Translations under genes and position numbers: made by a program
Part shown: positions 38,568-47,313 of the stretch, one piece after another
How the letters are laid out: the number at the start of each line of letters is the position of its first letter
Position numbering within the stretch: position 1 is the stretch's first letter
Source of the DNA: Gammaproteobacteria bacterium
GTDB lineage: Bacteria; Pseudomonadota; Gammaproteobacteria; Xanthomonadales; Xanthomonadaceae
Reading direction: 5' to 3'
DNA length: 52,120 bases
NCBI GenBank assembly: GCA_025356635.1
Contig: JANXRY010000123.1
Location: 1-52,120 of the forward strand
Notes under the pieces: generated by a model
Seen by the model: the letters and a program-made list of their open reading frames with translations, nothing else
The model's database searches: none
Told to the model about the DNA's origin: nothing

Positions 38568-39385
38568 TGCGTGCCTCCTCGTTTCGGATCCAGGGCGTAA
38601 TTGATCATGTTGGCCAAGCGCGCGCCGGCTTCGCGCAAGCGGCGCTCGGCAGTGGCCTGGTTGCGGTGCACATAACCGGCATCGAGCTGGCCTTTCGGTG
38701 GATAGAAATCCGGCGCGGAGACGATCCGGCAGGATTCCTCCGCCCATTCGACGGCCGGGCGATCGGAGTGGCGGGTCGGATCGTAGGCCAGCGGAGTCAG
38801 CTGCGACAGGGCTTGCGCGTATTCGCCTGCTTCGCGGTGGCCTTGTCCCAGGATTCGAGCGTCCCAGAGGCTGTGCAGGTTGATGCCCTTGCCTTCGAAA
38901 TTCAGCTGGTAGTCGTTGCCACCGCGATCATCGCCGAAGCCGGCATGCAGCGGCTGGTGTACATCGGCGACGAAATGCACGAGGAACTTCAGGGCTTCGG
39001 CACGCTCGGCATCCGCTCGGCGATGATCGGAAAGTGCGAGGAAGTAACGATTGATCGCGGCGACCACGCACTGGCCGTCGGGGCAATCGCGCGGCGGCAC
39101 ATAGTTGCAGTTGCCACGCGGGAAATTCAGGTAATGCCAGCGCCGACTTTGACGCGCGAGATCGGAGTCGGTGTCGCGCAGCTCATCGGCCCAATAGGAA
39201 ACGCCGGCCAGGGTCGGCTCGGGCTCGCCCGCCAGCAATCGCCCAACTTCAGCGCGTGCGGCCGGATGCAGTTGCTGCTCGGCCAGTTCGCCGACGATCC
39301 GGTGGCCGAGCTGGCCCCAGGCCAAGGCCGACAGGGGCGCCAACGCCAGCAAGACCGGGAGCAGGTGACGGAAAAACCGGGACAT
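38564..39385 (-). CDS. Secreted S1/P1-type zinc nuclease
   Basis: A 273-residue periplasmic or secreted phosphodiesterase/nuclease. A signal peptide (MSRFFRHLLPVLLALAPLSALA) precedes WGQLGHRIV; in this family the mature protein must begin with Trp because its amino group binds zinc, as it would here. The other ligands of the three-zinc site are visible: H in GHRIV, D in YWADELR, H in RWHYLNFP, HFVADVHQPLH (H, D, H) and NLHSLWD (H, D). It may degrade single-stranded nucleic acid for phosphate or nucleosides. First gene of the operon, divergent from gap. Confidence 0.92.
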   Translation of the reverse strand: MSRFFRHLLPVLLALAPLSALAWGQLGHRIVGELAEQQLHPAARAEVGRLLAGEPEPTLAGVSYWADELRDTDSDLARQSRRWHYLNFPRGNCNYVPPRDCPDGQCVVAAINRYFLALSDHRRADAERAEALKFLVHFVADVHQPLHAGFGDDRGGNDYQLNFEGKGINLHSLWDARILGQGHREAGEYAQALSQLTPLAYDPTRHSDRPAVEWAEESCRIVSAPDFYPPKGQLDAGYVHRNQATAERRLREAGARLANMINYALDPKRGGTQ

Positions 39386-39403
39386 GTAGGTTCCTGAGGG
39401 GTG

Positions 39404-39430
39404 TTGCCGGGGCGTCGACAACGCTAAAAT
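39404..39430 (+). promoter_or_regulatory. Candidate gap promoter
   Basis: TTGCCG (39404-39409), 15-nt spacer, TAAAAT (39425-39430), predicted +1 at about 39437. The first 11 bases (TTGCCGGGGCG) are identical to the rpoZ promoter start. Confidence 0.5.
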
Positions 39431-39469
39431 AAGCGTTCTGCTGCAATCTCGCATCCCCCGGAGCCCTTC

Positions 39470-40483
39470 ATGACGATCAAGGTCGCAATCAACGGTTATG
39501 GCCGCATCGGCCGCAACATCCTCCGCGCGCTGTACGAGTCCGGCCGTACCCACGAAATCCGGATCGTCGCGATCAACGACCTGGGCAATGCCGAGACCAA
39601 CGCGCACCTGACCCAGTACGACACCGCCCACGGCAAGTTCCCGGGCACGGTCTCGGCCGAGGACGGCTTTCTGGTCGTCAACGGCGACAAGATCAAGGTC
39701 TGCGCCGAGCGCGATCCGGCCAAGCTGCCCTGGGGTGAGTTGGGCGTGGACGTGGTGCTCGAGTGCACCGGCCTGTTCACTTCCAAGGCCAAGGCCGGCG
39801 CGCACCTCGTTGCCGGTGCGAAGAAGGTCATTATCTCTGCCCCCGGCGACAAGGACGTGGACGGCACCTTCGTCATCGGTGTCAACCAGGACCAGCTCAA
39901 GAGCAGCTACACGGTTATCTCGAACGCTTCCTGCACCACCAACTGCCTGGCGCCGCTGGCCAAGGTGCTGCACGAAAAAATCGGCATCGTGCACGGCCTG
40001 ATGACCACCATCCACGCCTACACCAACGATCAGGTGCTGACCGACGTCTATCACTCGGATTTGCGCCGTGCGCGCAGCGCCACGATGTCGCAGATCCCGA
40101 CCAAGACCGGCGCCGCCGCCGCGGTCGGCCTGGTGTTGCCGGAACTCAACGGCAAGCTGACCGGCTTCTCGATGCGCGTGCCGACCATCAATGTCTCGGT
40201 GGTCGACCTGTCCTTCGTGGCCGCGCGCGCCACCAGCAAGGACGAAATCGACGCCGTGATCAAGGCCGCCAGCGAGGGCGCGTTCAAGGGCATCCTCGGG
40301 TTCAACAGCAAGCCGTTGGTGTCGATCGACTTCAACCACGATCCGCGCAGCTCCGTCTACGACAGCACCTTGACCCAGGTGATGGGCGACACGTTGGTGA
40401 AGGTCTGCTCGTGGTACGACAACGAGTGGGGCTTCTCCAACCGCATGCTCGACATGACCGTCGCGCTGATGGCGGCGAAGTAA
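39470..40483 (+). CDS. gap: Glyceraldehyde-3-phosphate dehydrogenase, type I
   Basis: Glycolytic enzyme that oxidises glyceraldehyde 3-phosphate with NAD. The 337 residues have the NAD-binding start [18 protein letters not shown], catalytic Cys in SNASCTTNC, catalytic His in [21 protein letters not shown] and the C-terminal [13 protein letters not shown]. The Asp of AINDLGN that binds the adenine ribose favours NAD over NADP. ATG follows CGGAG. Its own promoter is seen; a small esterase-like gene follows after 13 nt. Confidence 0.96.
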   Translation: MTIKVAINGYGRIGRNILRALYESGRTHEIRIVAINDLGNAETNAHLTQYDTAHGKFPGTVSAEDGFLVVNGDKIKVCAERDPAKLPWGELGVDVVLECTGLFTSKAKAGAHLVAGAKKVIISAPGDKDVDGTFVIGVNQDQLKSSYTVISNASCTTNCLAPLAKVLHEKIGIVHGLMTTIHAYTNDQVLTDVYHSDLRRARSATMSQIPTKTGAAAAVGLVLPELNGKLTGFSMRVPTINVSVVDLSFVAARATSKDEIDAVIKAASEGAFKGILGFNSKPLVSIDFNHDPRSSVYDSTLTQVMGDTLVKVCSWYDNEWGFSNRMLDMTVALMAAK

Positions 40484-40496
40484 GCGAGCGCCGGTA

Positions 40497-41324
40497 GTGC
40501 GTGCGCTGCTGGCCATGTTGTCACTCTCGCTGTTGGCTCTGGCGGCCGGTCCGGTGCTCGCGCATACGCGTGACACCGGTTTTCTTGATCGCAGCGTGGT
40601 CGTCGATGGCGTCCGCTATCGCTACCAGGTGTACGTGCCGGTCGATTACACGGTAACGAAGCCCTGGCCGGTCGTGCTGTTCCTGCACGGCTCCGGCGAG
40701 CGCGGCACTGATGGCAGCGCGCAAGCGCAGACCGGCATCGGCAGCGCCATCCGCAGCGATCGCAAGCGCTTCCCGATGATCGTGGTTATGCCGCAGGCGC
40801 GGCCGAACACGCGTTGGAGCGGTACGATGGCAGCGCAAGCGATGCAGGCGCTGGAAAAATCCATCACTGAGTTTCATGGCGATCGGCAACGCGTCTATCT
40901 CACCGGCTTATCGATGGGCGGGCAGGGCGTGTGGTTGTTGGCGGCCGCGCATCCGCACACCTTCGCGGCGCTGGCACCGATTTCCAGTTTCCTGCGTCTT
41001 GAAAACGACGACGACGTCACCGATCCCGCCGTGGATCGCGCCTTGCTCGCGCAATTCCCGGAATTGCTGGAGCAAGTTCCTGCCGCCGCTTTTGCAAAGC
41101 GGATCGACAAAACACCGGCGTGGATTTTCCACGGCGCCGCCGATGATCTGGTATTGCCGGAAAACGCTCGGCAGCTGAATCGCGCCATGCGCGCGGCGGG
41201 CGGCGAAGTTCGTTACAGCGAGTACGACGGCGTCAACCACGGCGCCTGGGATCGCGCCTATGCCGAACCTGAGTTGATCCCGTGGTTGCTGGCGCACCGT
41301 TTGGACAAACATCAGGGCCAGTAG
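40497..41324 (+). CDS. Secreted alpha/beta hydrolase (esterase-like)
   Basis: A 275-residue alpha/beta hydrolase with signal peptide (RALLAMLSLSLLALAAGPVLA). The nucleophile elbow is GLSMGG (Ser near residue 142), the oxyanion region is VVLFLHGSGERG, the acid is likely in FHGAADDLV, and the histidine is in GVNHGAWD. It resembles predicted peptidase/phospholipase-type secreted esterases; the substrate is unknown. Start is GTG 40497 (or ATG 40515, which keeps a signal peptide). It follows gap by 13 nt and its end overlaps the convergent outer-membrane gene by 13 nt. Confidence 0.82.
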   Translation: MRALLAMLSLSLLALAAGPVLAHTRDTGFLDRSVVVDGVRYRYQVYVPVDYTVTKPWPVVLFLHGSGERGTDGSAQAQTGIGSAIRSDRKRFPMIVVMPQARPNTRWSGTMAAQAMQALEKSITEFHGDRQRVYLTGLSMGGQGVWLLAAAHPHTFAALAPISSFLRLENDDDVTDPAVDRALLAQFPELLEQVPAAAFAKRIDKTPAWIFHGAADDLVLPENARQLNRAMRAAGGEVRYSEYDGVNHGAWDRAYAEPELIPWLLAHRLDKHQGQ

Positions 41325-42076
41325 AGCGATACGCCTGCTCCGGCCTGCAGGTCGGGGCTCGCTGGCGTCAGTCCGCAACGCGCGTAGAGATCGAGCTGAA
41401 GGCGGTCGCGGAAAAGCCAGGTCACGCCGCCGCCAGCGACGGACGCCGGCGCACCGGTGCCGAAACTGCGACCAGCTTCCACGTAGCCAGCGAAATTACC
41501 GCCGAGTGGAAAGCCATAGTTCGCCGACAAGGTCCAGATATCCGCGCCGCCGCTGTGATCCACGTTCGCGTAGGCCGCCAGCGAACGATCGCCACCGAGG
41601 TCGCGCGCTACCGTCACGCCCAATGAATACACTTGCTGGCCATTGCTGAAGGCGGCGGTGCCGGTGTCGAAGCTCGCGCTGCCGAGCAGCGCCAGCGACC
41701 AATCCTTGCTTGTCAACGAAGGCGCCCACTTCAACGAGATCCGGGTATCGCCCGCGCCACTCAGACGCTGCGACGAGACCGCGTCGTGCTGGTCGAGACG
41801 GTTCCAGGGCGAGCCGGAGAGTTGCAATTCCAGGTCGTTGCCGAGGCCGATCCGGACATTGGTCCCGGCGCTCTGCAGTGTCGACCAGATGCCATTGCCG
41901 TGATCGCGTTCCAGATCCGGCAGACCTTGTTCCCAATCTAAGCTGTCCACGGGCAAGACCGAGGTCGAAAAAGAAATGCCGGGCCGATCGAAGGCTGGTG
42001 CATCGGCCCGCGCGAGCGGCGTGCCGAGCAGCGCCAAGGTGGACAAGCAAGCTACGCGAAGAATCCTTGCCTTCAC
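41312..42076 (-). CDS. Outer-membrane beta-barrel protein, transporter/MetA-pathway-like
   Basis: A 254-residue protein with signal peptide (cut after LARA, about residue 24), then alternating amphipathic strands typical of a small barrel (RIGLGNDLELQLSGSPW, TRISLKWAPSL, SLALLGSASFDTGTAAFS, GGVTWLFRDRLQLDLYA) and an aromatic near-terminal residue (GVSLYWP). It resembles the putative transporter family seen next to phenol-degradation genes (Phenol_MetA_deg). Substrate unknown. Starts at GTG 42076, with GAGGA upstream, overlapping the tsaC/sua5 stop as GTGA. Confidence 0.72.
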   Translation of the reverse strand: MKARILRVACLSTLALLGTPLARADAPAFDRPGISFSTSVLPVDSLDWEQGLPDLERDHGNGIWSTLQSAGTNVRIGLGNDLELQLSGSPWNRLDQHDAVSSQRLSGAGDTRISLKWAPSLTSKDWSLALLGSASFDTGTAAFSNGQQVYSLGVTVARDLGGDRSLAAYANVDHSGGADIWTLSANYGFPLGGNFAGYVEAGRSFGTGAPASVAGGGVTWLFRDRLQLDLYARCGLTPASPDLQAGAGVSLYWP

Positions 42077-43065
42077 GTCGCATCGTCCTCGTGTTGGCCG
42101 GCCCCCGCCGCGCTACGACGCAAGCGATCGAGCACGGCGATCCACGCCATGTCATCGGGCGGGCGTTCGACCACGATCAAGTGCGCGTGGCGAGCATCGA
42201 GTTCGCGTAGACAGGCATACAAGCCATGTGCGTAGCCCGCGGGATCGGCGGGCAGGGCGATGCCTTCACATCCGGCCGGCTGCGTGGCGAGTGCGAGCAC
42301 CACCACGTGCTTGCCAAGTGCGCCTTGTTCGCGCGCCGTGGCGACGGCTTGCGCGCGTGACAGCAACTGCAGCGCGGTGCGCGGCGCGTAATGTTTCTCC
42401 AACATGCCCGATGCGCGGGGACTGTCGTAGCCTGCGCTTGTTTCGACGTGGCCGATCACCGCTTCGAGTTCGGCACAGGAAATTCGCCCCGGGCGCAGGA
42501 TTCGCGGCACGACGCCAGACAAATCCACGATCGTGCTTTCGATGCCGACCTCGCAATCGCCACCGTCGAGCACGATCGGCACGGCGGCGCCGAATTCGTC
42601 GCGCACGTGCTGCGCCGTGGTCGGGCTGACGTGACCGAAGCGATTCGCCGAAGGTGCAGCGAGCCCGCCACCGAAGGCGCGCAATAACTCGAGTGCGACG
42701 GGGTGCGCCGGGCAACGCAGGCCGATGCTGTCCTGGCCACCAGTGACGATCGACGGCACGTCGTCGCGTTTTTTCAGGATGAGCGTCAAAGGCCCCGGCC
42801 AGAATGCGTTGGCCAGTCGCTGCGCCGATTCCGGAGTTGAACGCGCCCACTGCGCAAGTTGCGAGGCATCGGCGATATGGACGATCAGCGGATGGTCGGC
42901 CGGCCGGCCCTTCAGAGTGAAGATCTTCCGCACCGCCTCGGCATTGCTGGCATCGGCAGCCAGCCCGTAGACGGTTTCGGTGGGCAAGCCGATAGCTTCG
43001 CCACGGCGCAAGGCGGCGAGTGCGGCAGCAAAAACTGCTTCGTTGGTGGGCGCGTGTGAAGGCAT
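42073..43065 (-). CDS. L-threonylcarbamoyladenylate synthase, Sua5 type
   Basis: Makes threonylcarbamoyl-AMP from threonine, bicarbonate and ATP for the t6A modification of tRNAs reading ANN codons. The 330-residue protein has the YrdC fold (GEAIGLPTETVYGLAADA, IFTLKGRPADHPLIVHI, WPGPLTLIL, AAPSANRFGHVSPTTAQHV, ESTIVDLSG, LRPGRI) plus a C-terminal Sua5 domain starting at EKHYAPRTALQLL. It is thus the long Sua5 form and not short TsaC. Start 43065 is chosen by domain fit; 43080 and 43137 are alternatives and no site is decisive. Confidence 0.92.
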   Translation of the reverse strand: MPSHAPTNEAVFAAALAALRRGEAIGLPTETVYGLAADASNAEAVRKIFTLKGRPADHPLIVHIADASQLAQWARSTPESAQRLANAFWPGPLTLILKKRDDVPSIVTGGQDSIGLRCPAHPVALELLRAFGGGLAAPSANRFGHVSPTTAQHVRDEFGAAVPIVLDGGDCEVGIESTIVDLSGVVPRILRPGRISCAELEAVIGHVETSAGYDSPRASGMLEKHYAPRTALQLLSRAQAVATAREQGALGKHVVVLALATQPAGCEGIALPADPAGYAHGLYACLRELDARHAHLIVVERPPDDMAWIAVLDRLRRSAAGAGQHEDDAT

Positions 43066-43101
43066 GGGGCATTGTCCCATAGGCCGCAAGTATCGGTCGG
43101 G

Positions 43102-43143
43102 TTGATCCATGTCAGGCTGCCGCTTGAACCGCGCCATTAAAAT
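43102..43143 (+). promoter_or_regulatory. Porin promoter with weak FNR/DNR-type box
   Basis: TTGAT-CCAT-GTCAG (43102-43115) differs from TTGAT-N4-RTCAA at one base. Its centre is 41.5 nt before the start predicted from TAAAAT at 43138-43143 (+1 at 43150), the class II activator position. No good -35 is present, as expected for an activated promoter. Confidence 0.5.
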
Positions 43144-43170
43144 GGCAACAGTTCCCTACGGAGATGTGAC

Positions 43171-44364
43171 ATGAGCAACCGGACCCTGATTTTCCTGGCC
43201 GTATTGGCGGCGCTGCCGCTGTCTGTACAGGCGGCGGATACCGCCCCCGCCAAGGGAAAGCTTATTTTCGAAGCCAGGCTGCGTAACGAACAAGTCAACG
43301 ACGATGCTTTCGCCAGGGACGCCACCGCCACTACCTTGCGCGCCCGCCTTGGCTACAAGACAGCCGTGCATTCGGGTTGGAGCGGTGTGGTCGAATTCGA
43401 AGGCACCCAACACTTGGGCAGCGAGCATTTCAACAGCACCGCCAATGGCCAGAACGCCTATCCGAGCGTGGTCGATCCCGACAACACCGAGCTCAACCAG
43501 CTCTACGCGAACTACCAGCCGAGCGATGCCACCCGCGTAACCTTCGGGCGCCAGCGCTTGCAGTACGACAACCAGCGTTTCATCGGCAATTCCGGTTGGC
43601 GCCAGAACGAACAGACCTTCGACGCGCTGGATGTCCAGCACAAGTTCGGCAATGGATTGACGCTTCGTTACAGCTACCTCGATCGCGTGCAGCGGGTGAA
43701 TGGCGATGACAATCCCAACCGCAATCTCGCTCGTTGGAATCTCGACGCGCATCTGTTGAGCCTGGCGCATGCCGTTGGTCCGGGCACGCTGACCGGCTAC
43801 GGATATTTCATCGACAACCAGACCTTGCCGACCACCTCGCACCGCGATCTCGGTCTGCGCTATGTTGCCAAGCATGATGCGGCGGACGCGATCGGCTGGC
43901 AGTTCGCTGCCGAATTCGCCCGCCAGGACAGTTACGCCAACGGCAGCGCCTTGATCGGCGCCGACTATTACCTGCTCGAAGGCGGCGTGACCTGCCACGG
44001 CAATACTTTCAAGGCCGGCCACGAAGTGCTGGGCGGCGACGGCCACTACGCCTTCCAGACACCGCTCGCGACCTTGCATGCTTTCGATGGTTGGGCCGAT
44101 CGTTTCCTGACCACGCCGGTCAATGGTCTGCAGGACAATTACCTTGGCTGGAACCGCAAGTTCGGCAAACTCACGGCGACGGTGGCCTGGCACGATTTCC
44201 GTTCCGATCATGCCTCGATCCACTATGGGCAGGAATGGGACGCTTCACTGGCTTGGGCGTTCGCGCCGCATTGGACCGCGCTGGCCAAGCTCGCTGACTA
44301 CAGCCACAAGGATGTCGGCGCCGACGTCACCAAGACCTGGGTCAGCGTCGAATACGTTTACTGA
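43171..44364 (+). CDS. Outer-membrane porin, alginate-export-like
   Basis: A 397-residue barrel protein with signal peptide (MSNRTLIFLAVLAALPLSVQA, cut before ADT). The body is a series of amphipathic strands ending in aromatic Y (WVSVEYVY). Segments such as ARLRNEQVNDDAF, LRARLGYKTAV, NQLYANYQPSDATRVTFGRQRLQYDNQRFIGN are typical of the alginate_exp/AlgE-like porin family. Many members are general anion or organic-acid channels and do not export alginate. It has its own promoter with an FNR-like box and converges on the nirK operon, whose last gene ends 6 nt away. Confidence 0.8.
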   Translation: MSNRTLIFLAVLAALPLSVQAADTAPAKGKLIFEARLRNEQVNDDAFARDATATTLRARLGYKTAVHSGWSGVVEFEGTQHLGSEHFNSTANGQNAYPSVVDPDNTELNQLYANYQPSDATRVTFGRQRLQYDNQRFIGNSGWRQNEQTFDALDVQHKFGNGLTLRYSYLDRVQRVNGDDNPNRNLARWNLDAHLLSLAHAVGPGTLTGYGYFIDNQTLPTTSHRDLGLRYVAKHDAADAIGWQFAAEFARQDSYANGSALIGADYYLLEGGVTCHGNTFKAGHEVLGGDGHYAFQTPLATLHAFDGWADRFLTTPVNGLQDNYLGWNRKFGKLTATVAWHDFRSDHASIHYGQEWDASLAWAFAPHWTALAKLADYSHKDVGADVTKTWVSVEYVY

Positions 44365-44369
44365 CGTTC

Positions 44370-44987
44370 CTACATCAGCGCGGCTTTGACGGCCTTCATG
44401 AATTCCGGATCTGGCGTCGCGCCCATCTTCTCGGTGCGTGCCAGGATCCGGCCATCGGCATCGAGCAGCACCAGCGCGCTGGTGTGATTGAAGTCGCCGT
44501 CGGCCAGTTTCCGATAACGAACACCGAGCAGGGCCGCCAGCTTGCGCACGGAAGCATCGTCAGTGCGCGCCAGTGTCCATCGCGACAGGTCAAGCTTGCG
44601 CTTGGCCGCCAACGCTGCCAGCACTGGCGGCGTATCGCGGGCCGGGTCGATACTGACGAACAACACGTTCATGCGCGCGCGTTCGCTGGGCGTAAGTGCG
44701 TGGTCCACGCCACGGGCGCTGTCGACCAGCAGCGGGCACATGTACTTGCAGGAGCTGTAGAACATCGCCACCAGCTGCGGTTTGCCGCGCCGTTCGGCAA
44801 GCGTGAAGGCGCGGCCGTCCTGCGTCGTGAAGCTATCTTTCAATTGCAGAATTGAATCGACGGGTAATGGCGCTGCGGTCGTCTTTGCGGACGCGCTCGC
44901 GCCGCTCGCGCCCTGCGGTACCGCGTCGGTCGCGAGCGCGTCTGCCGCCGACAGCAGCGCGATCGTTAAAGCGAGAGTTCGAATCAT
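44370..44987 (-). CDS. SCO/SenC-type copper chaperone
   Basis: A 205-residue periplasmic thioredoxin-fold protein with signal peptide (cut near A19). The copper ligands are intact: C80-x3-C84 (YSSCKYMCP) and H168 (DGDFNHTSA). VLFVSIDPARDTP is a conserved Sco block. Sco proteins deliver copper to cytochrome oxidase CuA or act as thiol reductases. Here the gene overlaps nirV by 4 nt and is third in an operon that begins with copper nitrite reductase, so a role in loading NirK copper is likely (inference). ATG follows GGAGAAAG. Confidence 0.92.
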   Translation of the reverse strand: MIRTLALTIALLSAADALATDAVPQGASGASASAKTTAAPLPVDSILQLKDSFTTQDGRAFTLAERRGKPQLVAMFYSSCKYMCPLLVDSARGVDHALTPSERARMNVLFVSIDPARDTPPVLAALAAKRKLDLSRWTLARTDDASVRKLAALLGVRYRKLADGDFNHTSALVLLDADGRILARTEKMGATPDPEFMKAVKAALM

Positions 44988-45760
44988 CGCGCTTTCTCCG
45001 GAATATCCATGGCACAACGAAAACCCAGGTTGCTGGTGGTGTCATCGGCTTCAAGCGAAGACAGCATCGCCACCCGCATCAACACCGCATAGTTGTCGCG
45101 ATCATCTACGGCCAGCGCGCCGGCGCCGCAGAATTTCAACCGATCCGGATCCTGCTGGTTGCGACTGTCCCCGGAGACAAGCATGCCGGAAAAATCGTCC
45201 ACCCATTCCCAGACCAAATCATTCAGATCGTAAATGCCGTAAGCATTGGGAAGTGACTGGCCGACGTTTGTGAGTGCTTGGTTGGAGGGCCGCGCATACC
45301 AGCCCAAGATCGCTTCGCGCCAGGCCGGATCGCTGCGAGCGTCGCGCCGAGTCGCATCGGCGGCGGCGGTGTATTCCCATTCGTTCCAAGTTGGCAGGCG
45401 CGTGCCCTGGGCTTCGCAAAAGGCCGATGCGGCGAACCAGCTGACGTTGACCACCGGCTGCGCCGGCTTGGCGCCACCGCCGAGTTCCAGTGGCCCGGCC
45501 CAGTGCTGCAGGTAGCGCGACTCGGCGAACACCGGCGAAACCTGGCCGCGCTGCCATTGCGGATGGGCCTGCACGAAAGCGAGGAACTCGGCGTTCGTGA
45601 CCGGTTTTTTCATCAACAGGAACGGCGGCAAGTTAACCTTGCCGCCGGTGTCCTCGTACTTGAGCGTGCTGCGGAACTCGCCGCCCGGCAATCGAACGAA
45701 ATCGTCGGCGGCCGCAGCGAGTGAGGGTGCCAACGCCAGTGCGAGCACCCATCCGCGCAT
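44984..45760 (-). CDS. nirV: NirV-like SUMF1/FGE-domain protein
   Basis: A 258-residue periplasmic protein with signal peptide (MRGWVLALALAPSLAAAA). It has the formylglycine-generating-enzyme fold: FVRLPGGEF, the KKPVTNAEFLAFV segment, PVVNVSWFAASAFCEAQGTRLPTWNEWEYTAA, YDLNDLVWEWVDD and the end SNLGFRCAMD. NirV genes often follow nirK; their function is unsettled. The two copper-binding Cys of true formylglycine enzymes (Cys-x4-Cys before the SSNLGFRC end) are not both present: only FCGAGA is seen. It starts 3 nt after the nirK stop and overlaps sco by 4 nt. Confidence 0.85.
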   Translation of the reverse strand: MRGWVLALALAPSLAAAADDFVRLPGGEFRSTLKYEDTGGKVNLPPFLLMKKPVTNAEFLAFVQAHPQWQRGQVSPVFAESRYLQHWAGPLELGGGAKPAQPVVNVSWFAASAFCEAQGTRLPTWNEWEYTAAADATRRDARSDPAWREAILGWYARPSNQALTNVGQSLPNAYGIYDLNDLVWEWVDDFSGMLVSGDSRNQQDPDRLKFCGAGALAVDDRDNYAVLMRVAMLSSLEADDTTSNLGFRCAMDIPEKAR

Positions 45761-45763
45761 CCG

Positions 45764-47251
45764 TCAGTGACCCTCGGCCGGCTGGCTTGCGGCTCGCGCC
45801 TTGGTCACGTCATCGGTGCTGATCTGGCCACCTGGATTGCCCCAGCTGTTGAGCACGTAGGTCACGATGTTGGCGACTTCATCGTCGCTGAGCTGGGTCA
45901 TCGGTGGCATTACCGAGTCGTACTGCTGGCCGTTGACCGTGACCTTGCCGTTGAAACCGTGCATGACGATGCCGATGGCGCGCTTGGGATCGGCGGCGAG
46001 GAAATCGGACTTCGCCAACGGCGGGAACACGCCGGGAAGGCCCGCACCGCTAGCCTGGTGACAGGCCGAGCAGGTGCCGTTGAAGAGCGCGCCACCGGCC
46101 TTGACTTGTTGTTCCAGAGTCAGCGTGCCACTGGCGGCGGCGGCGGTCGCTACCGACACCGAAGTCAGGTTTGGTGCCGCGCGCTCACCCACATAGGTCG
46201 AGTCGACTTCCTTGCCCGAATAGATCGCGTGGTTTTCCGGGCCGGTCGCCTTGAGCATCGCCAACGCGCCTTTGTTGAAGGTACGGAAGATCGAATGATC
46301 CACCAGCAGGTAGGTGCCCGGCACGTCGATATGGAATTGCGCCATGGCGGCGCCGCCGGAAGGAATCAGGGTCGTCTGCACGTTTTCCTGGAAGTGCGAA
46401 CCGCCCTCGAACCAGACCTTGTCGAAGATTTCGCCGATCACGTGGAAACTCGACACCAGGTTCGGGCCACCGTTGCCGACATAGAGCCGCACCGTCTCGC
46501 CGACCTTGGCCGGCAGGGCCTTGTCACCGGTCAGCGCGCCTTCGGCGCCATTGAACAGCACATAGGTGGGGCGCTCGTCGATGGCCTTGCCCATGTCGAA
46601 GTCCTGGTGGCCTTTCTCGCGATATTTTCCGGTCGTGTAGAAGTCGCCCTGCATCACGTAGTACTCGTGGTCGACCTTGGGCAGGCCCTGCGGTGGCTCG
46701 ACCAGAATCAAACCATACATGCCGTTGGCGATATGCATGCCGACCGGCGCGGTGGCGCAGTGGTAGACGAACAGGCCGGCATTGAGCGCCTTGAAGGTGA
46801 ACTGCGATTCATGGCCTGGTGCGGTGAAGCTCGACGCCGCACCGCCGCCCGGCCCGGTCACGCCGTGCAGGTCGATGTTGTGCGGCATCTTGTTGTCCTG
46901 GTGGTTCTTCAGGTGGAACTCCACCGTGTCGCCCTGGCGCACGCGGATGAAGCTGCCCGGCACCGTGCCGCCGAAGGTCCAGAAGGTGTAGGTCACGCCT
47001 TCGGAGATTTCCCGTTCGACTTCGCGTACTTCCAGGTTGACGATCACTTTCGCCGGCACGTGCCGGCCGGTGGCTGGCGGCACCATTGGCGGCGAGGTCA
47101 GGATGGCGTTGATCGGCGCGCCTTGCGGCGGGCCGAAGTCGCCATGGGTTGCGCCTCCCGTAACAGCGGCTCCGGCGGGTACGCTGGACGTGAGGCCCAC
47201 GGCCAAGGCAAGCGAGCTGGCGATCAAAAGAGGCAAGAGTGCGCGTTTCAT
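45764..47251 (-). CDS. nirK: Copper nitrite reductase with C-terminal cytochrome c domain
   Basis: Reduces nitrite to nitric oxide in the periplasm. The 495 residues include a signal peptide (about 1-29), two cupredoxin domains and a fused class I cytochrome c (about 378-475). Type 1 copper ligands: H124, C165, H173, M178; type 2: H129, H164, H319; catalytic D127 and H270. All fit the known NirK pattern. The heme site is C394-x2-C397-H398, with M449 or M451 (VMPPM) as axial ligand. The three-domain form, known for example in Ralstonia pickettii, tethers the electron donor. ATG 47251 follows GGGGGAC. First gene of nirK-nirV-sco, with an FNR/DNR box at -41.5. Confidence 0.95.
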   Translation of the reverse strand: MKRALLPLLIASSLALAVGLTSSVPAGAAVTGGATHGDFGPPQGAPINAILTSPPMVPPATGRHVPAKVIVNLEVREVEREISEGVTYTFWTFGGTVPGSFIRVRQGDTVEFHLKNHQDNKMPHNIDLHGVTGPGGGAASSFTAPGHESQFTFKALNAGLFVYHCATAPVGMHIANGMYGLILVEPPQGLPKVDHEYYVMQGDFYTTGKYREKGHQDFDMGKAIDERPTYVLFNGAEGALTGDKALPAKVGETVRLYVGNGGPNLVSSFHVIGEIFDKVWFEGGSHFQENVQTTLIPSGGAAMAQFHIDVPGTYLLVDHSIFRTFNKGALAMLKATGPENHAIYSGKEVDSTYVGERAAPNLTSVSVATAAAASGTLTLEQQVKAGGALFNGTCSACHQASGAGLPGVFPPLAKSDFLAADPKRAIGIVMHGFNGKVTVNGQQYDSVMPPMTQLSDDEVANIVTYVLNSWGNPGGQISTDDVTKARAASQPAEGH

Positions 47252-47285
47252 GAAGTCCCCCGACAGGTTGGAAGTTGATAGTGGC

Positions 47286-47291
47286 ACCATA
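47286..47291 (-). promoter_or_regulatory. Predicted nirK -10 element
   Basis: TATGGT on the minus strand; with +1 at 47279 it leaves a 28-nt leader and puts the FNR/DNR box centre exactly at -41.5. Confidence 0.55.
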
Positions 47292-47313
47292 GGGAAGCAG
47301 CCGTCTGTCTGCT

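Noticed and set aside
39386-40576. N-terminal extension of the nuclease frame across gap
   Set aside because: The real nuclease starts at 39385 with a signal peptide and the obligatory mature Trp; the rest is antisense to gap.
43171-44364. Alginate secretion function for the porin
   Set aside because: No alginate synthesis genes are nearby; the family name covers many general porins.
45767-47278. 503-codon plus-strand frame
   Set aside because: Exact antisense shadow of nirK, whose ligands are all intact.
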